The notes beneath the pieces were generated by a model. That model had not been told where the DNA came from. It searched no databases and worked only from the letters and a program-made list of their open reading frames with translations. This document shows positions 6,652 through 8,242 of a stretch of DNA of 8,242 bases, piece by piece. Every line of letters begins with the position of its first letter. Positions within the stretch are counted from its first letter, which is position 1. The translations under genes and the position numbers were made by a program. Origin of the DNA: Synergistaceae bacterium (GTDB taxonomy: Bacteria; Synergistota; Synergistia; Synergistales; Aminobacteriaceae); contig JAFTBA010000096.1 in assembly GCA_017458545.1 (NCBI GenBank), forward strand, positions 1-8,242. Direction: 5' to 3'.

Positions 6652-6677
6652 AGGAATTTTTCATGATGTGTTAGAAT
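6649..6677 (+). promoter_or_regulatory. Putative promoter of the nitroreductase-thpR-yqfO operon
   Basis: TGTTAGAAT at 6669-6677 is an extended -10 one base away from that of the miaA promoter (TGTTATAAT). No good -35 is present; TGCAGG at 6649-6654 has the right spacing but a poor match, as is common with extended -10 promoters. The leader to the ATG at 6720 would be about 35 bases. Confidence 0.45.
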
Positions 6678-6683
6678 TTTAAC

Positions 6684-6699
6684 TCAACAAGATTCAACA
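6684..6699 (+). repeat. Short direct repeat TCAACA, 10-base period
   Basis: TCAACA occurs at 6684-6689 and again at 6694-6699, one helical turn apart, just downstream of the -10 and before the ribosome-binding site of the nitroreductase gene. The segment TAACTCA at 6680-6686 equals one arm of the palindrome at the trpB2 promoter. This could be a regulator site in the leader or chance in A/T-rich sequence. Confidence 0.25.
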
Positions 6700-6704
6700 T
6701 AAAT

Positions 6705-6710
6705 AAGGAG
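6705..6710 (+). promoter_or_regulatory. Ribosome binding site of the nitroreductase gene
   Basis: AAGGAG lies nine bases before the ATG at 6720. It is a strong site and fixes the start of the operon's first gene. Confidence 0.7.
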
Positions 6711-6719
6711 AAACTTAAC

Positions 6720-7232
6720 ATGACATTTTCGGAATTAGTGAAGTCGCGTTATTCATGCCGTAAATTTTCGGCCAAATCAGTTGAAGAAGATAAGCTCAAC
6801 AAAATTCTTGAGGCAGGAATTTCAGCACCTACTGCAAAAAATGTTCAGCCCGTTAAAATCTGGGTGATTCAGTCGCCCGATGCTCTCGCTAACATCAGAA
6901 CTGCTACCCCCTGCCATTTCAACGCACCTGTTATTCTCGCTGTCGGCGGAACTACTGAAGGTGCATTCGTCAGACCCTCAGACGGAAGAAACTTTGAGGA
7001 CGTTGACGCTTGCATAGTTGCAACACACATCATGCTTGCTGTTGAAGCTGAAGGTTTAGGATCAACATGGGTAGGATTCTTCGACGCTCCTAAAGTCAAA
7101 GAGTTGTTCCCCGAAATGAAAGATTACGATTTAGTCGCGCTGTTCCCTATCGGTTACCCTGCCGATGACGCTCAGCCTGCCGAACGTCATTTCATCCGAA
7201 AAACTAAAGCCGAAATGGTAAGTTACCTCTAA
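6720..7232 (+). CDS. Nitroreductase family FMN-dependent protein
   Basis: This 170-residue protein belongs to the small, single-domain nitroreductase family: flavoproteins, often dimeric, that use NAD(P)H to reduce nitro compounds, quinones or similar substrates in the cytoplasm. Visible are the FMN phosphate-binding start RYSCRKF (10-16), the APTAKNVQPVKIWVI segment (36-50) typical of the FMN pocket, the core helix DACIVATHIMLAVEAEGLG (96-114) followed by STWVGFF, and the closing LFPIGYPAD (141-149). The length is short for NfsA/NfsB types (about 217-240) but usual for the compact forms in anaerobes. The physiological substrate cannot be inferred. It leads a tight operon with thpR and a YqfO-like gene, with a strong ribosome-binding site at 6705-6710. 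Confidence 0.9.
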   Translation: MTFSELVKSRYSCRKFSAKSVEEDKLNKILEAGISAPTAKNVQPVKIWVIQSPDALANIRTATPCHFNAPVILAVGGTTEGAFVRPSDGRNFEDVDACIVATHIMLAVEAEGLGSTWVGFFDAPKVKELFPEMKDYDLVALFPIGYPADDAQPAERHFIRKTKAEMVSYL

Positions 7233-7242
7233 TCGCTCCAAA

Positions 7243-7785
7243 ATGCCCGAATTAATACGCTCGTTTGTCGCCGTCAAAATGTCAGGCAAAGCTGCCGATG
7301 AACTTGAGAATTTTCTTGCTGAGGTCAGACCGCTCTCTAAAATACGCTGGGCAAGACGTTCTCAGTTTCACATAACCCTGAAATTTCTCGGCGAGAATAC
7401 ACGTGAAATAACCGAAGAAGTTATTGACACTCTAATACCGTTGAAACACTTTGAGCCGTTTACCGTTGAACTGTCTTACATAGGAGCGTTCCCGAATCTC
7501 AACACTCCGAAAATTTTATGGCTTTCGGGTGATAAAGGTGCTGACGAACTCGCTAAGCTCTCGAAAAAAATCAATGATGTTTTGTTTGACAACGTAGGAC
7601 TTGAACGTGAACGTAAAAAATTTAAGGCTCATTTAACTCTCGCAAGACTCAAAGAGTCATTCCTTCCAGAAAATTTACTCAGGAAATTAGGCTCTGTCCC
7701 TAAAATTTCGTGGACTTGCAATGAACTCGTCTTAATGAAGAGCAATCTTGAACCTTCAGGAGCTGTTTACTCGGAGATTATGTGA
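7243..7785 (+). CDS. thpR: RNA 2',3'-cyclic phosphodiesterase ThpR (LigT/2H family)
   Basis: ThpR opens RNA 2',3'-cyclic phosphates to 2'-phosphates; the older name LigT refers to a reversible 2'-5' tRNA half-ligase activity seen in vitro. The 180 residues show the family start LIRSFVAV (4-11) and both catalytic HxTx motifs: HITL at 43-46 (within FHITLKFLGE) and HLTL at 130-133 (within FKAHLTLARL). Both histidines and threonines are present, so the enzyme should be active. The ATG at 7243 follows the nitroreductase stop by 10 bases (TCGCTCCAAA) with no recognisable Shine-Dalgarno sequence, so translation probably depends on coupling to the upstream gene. Its own stop overlaps the next start in the form ATGTGATG. 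The role in vivo is not well known for the family. Confidence 0.95.
   Translation: MPELIRSFVAVKMSGKAADELENFLAEVRPLSKIRWARRSQFHITLKFLGENTREITEEVIDTLIPLKHFEPFTVELSYIGAFPNLNTPKILWLSGDKGADELAKLSKKINDVLFDNVGLERERKKFKAHLTLARLKESFLPENLLRKLGSVPKISWTCNELVLMKSNLEPSGAVYSEIM
7773..7776 (+). promoter_or_regulatory. Ribosome binding site of the YqfO-like gene, inside thpR
   Basis: GGAG ends eight bases before the ATG at 7785 and five before the alternative GTG at 7782. The spacing favours the ATG, which forms a TGATG stop-start overlap with thpR. Confidence 0.5.
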
Positions 7786-8108
7786 TGGAGTACTGCAAAA
7801 TTGAGATATTCATTCCCGAAACTCACCTTGAAATTTTACAGACTACACTGAGAAACTGCGGTGCAGGACACATAGGAAAATATGACTCCTGCATGTCTTA
7901 CAGTCATGTTAAAGGAACTTGGAGACCGCTCGAAGGTACTCAGCCTTACAGCGGTGTCATCGGTGAGGTCAGCACTGAGGACGAAATTAAAGCGGAAGTT
8001 ACTTGCAGGGTTGAAGAGCTTGACGGGGTGATTAAGGCAGTGAAGATGATACATCCCTACGAAGAACCTGTTATTAACGTTATACCTTTGTTGAGGACAG
8101 GGCTGTGA
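7785..8108 (+). CDS. Free-standing YqfO/NIF3-insert-like small protein
   Basis: This 107-residue protein resembles the YqfO domain, a CutA1/PII-like fold that occurs as an insert in many bacterial NIF3-like proteins and also alone as a protein of about 100 residues. Visible signatures are the start KIEIFIPETHLE (5-16), GAGHIGKYDSC (26-36), the W-RP-EGTQPY segment (46-55), the GEVSTEDEIKAEV region (60-72) and HPYEEP (90-95). The dinuclear-metal NIF3 domains that flank it in the full-length protein are absent, and the length is normal for the free-standing form, so it is not truncated. The function is unknown; metal binding or trimer formation as in CutA1 is only an analogy. The start ATG overlaps the thpR TGA by one base; a GTG at 7782 would add one residue. 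It ends the operon, and its 3' end overlaps the convergent amidohydrolase gene by 29 bases. Confidence 0.85.
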   Translation: MEYCKIEIFIPETHLEILQTTLRNCGAGHIGKYDSCMSYSHVKGTWRPLEGTQPYSGVIGEVSTEDEIKAEVTCRVEELDGVIKAVKMIHPYEEPVINVIPLLRTGL

Positions 8109-8242
8109 GTTTAATTGCGTTGAGGCTGAGAATATTGCTTTTCTCGTCGTCCGAAAGCTGAAGTGACATCAACGCCTTAACGCTTTCACTCTGAGAAGCC
8201 CAAGGCGAGTCCGTTCCGAACAAAACCTTCTCGCTCCCGAAA
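8080..8242 (-). CDS. Amidohydrolase family protein, C-terminal part (5' end outside window)
   Basis: A minus-strand frame is open from the right edge (first full codon at 8241-8239) to a TAA at 8082-8080, giving 53 residues. The stretch KVLFGTDSPWASQ matches the end of metal-dependent amidohydrolases of the amidohydrolase_2/TIM-barrel type, where the Asp of FGTDSPW is a metal ligand. It is followed by the usual helical close, LSDDEKSNILSLNAIKL, whose NA-x-x-L element is common at the C-terminus of these proteins. Substrate and exact subfamily cannot be told. The gene is convergent with the YqfO-like gene, and their 3' ends overlap by 29 bases. There is no intergenic terminator in view. Confidence 0.8.
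   Translation of the reverse strand, partial: FGSEKVLFGTDSPWASQSESVKALMSLQLSDDEKSNILSLNAIKLTALSSTKV

Overview
The window reads as an ordinary chromosomal stretch of an anaerobic, gut- or rumen-type bacterium. The lineage is an inference: a stand-alone TrpB2-type enzyme, IspH directly in front of a multi-S1-domain protein, a moderate G+C content by eye, and an Rpn-family nuclease of the kind common in gut anaerobes fit Synergistota (Synergistaceae) or a relative in the Clostridia. The sequence alone does not settle it.

Layout, left to right. Positions 1-299 (+) hold the C-terminal part of an ABC-transporter ATPase of the FtsE/LolD/MacB type. The gap after it carries a strong ribosome-binding sequence with no gene behind it, and the terminator of the next gene. 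Positions 436-1812 (-) encode a TrpB2-type tryptophan synthase beta subunit, with no trpA in view. A 213-base divergent promoter region follows: a minus-strand promoter for trpB2 with a perfect palindrome over its -35 side, and a plus-strand extended -10 promoter with an upstream A/T tract. The latter starts a compact operon, miaA (tRNA dimethylallyltransferase), ispH (last step of the MEP isoprenoid pathway) and an S1-domain protein (rpsA-like), closed by a clear intrinsic terminator at 5536-5568. MiaA uses the dimethylallyl diphosphate that IspH makes, so tRNA modification, its precursor supply and a translation protein are co-transcribed.

Positions 5598-6560 (-) encode an Rpn/YhgA-like PD-(D/E)XK protein, the only accessory-looking gene here. 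A second plus-strand operon runs from 6720: a small nitroreductase-family flavoprotein, ThpR (RNA 2',3'-cyclic phosphodiesterase) and a small free-standing YqfO/NIF3-insert-like protein, with tight junctions. Its 3' end overlaps the 3' end of a convergent minus-strand amidohydrolase that runs off the right edge.

No stretch longer than 300 bases lacks a gene. I found no CRISPR array, tRNA, rRNA, insertion sequence or clear undescribed multigene system. The most useful points for follow-up are the palindrome at the trpB2 promoter, the in-frame split of IspH and S1 by two tandem stop codons, the orphan Shine-Dalgarno sequence after the ABC ATPase, and the small nitroreductase-thpR-yqfO operon.
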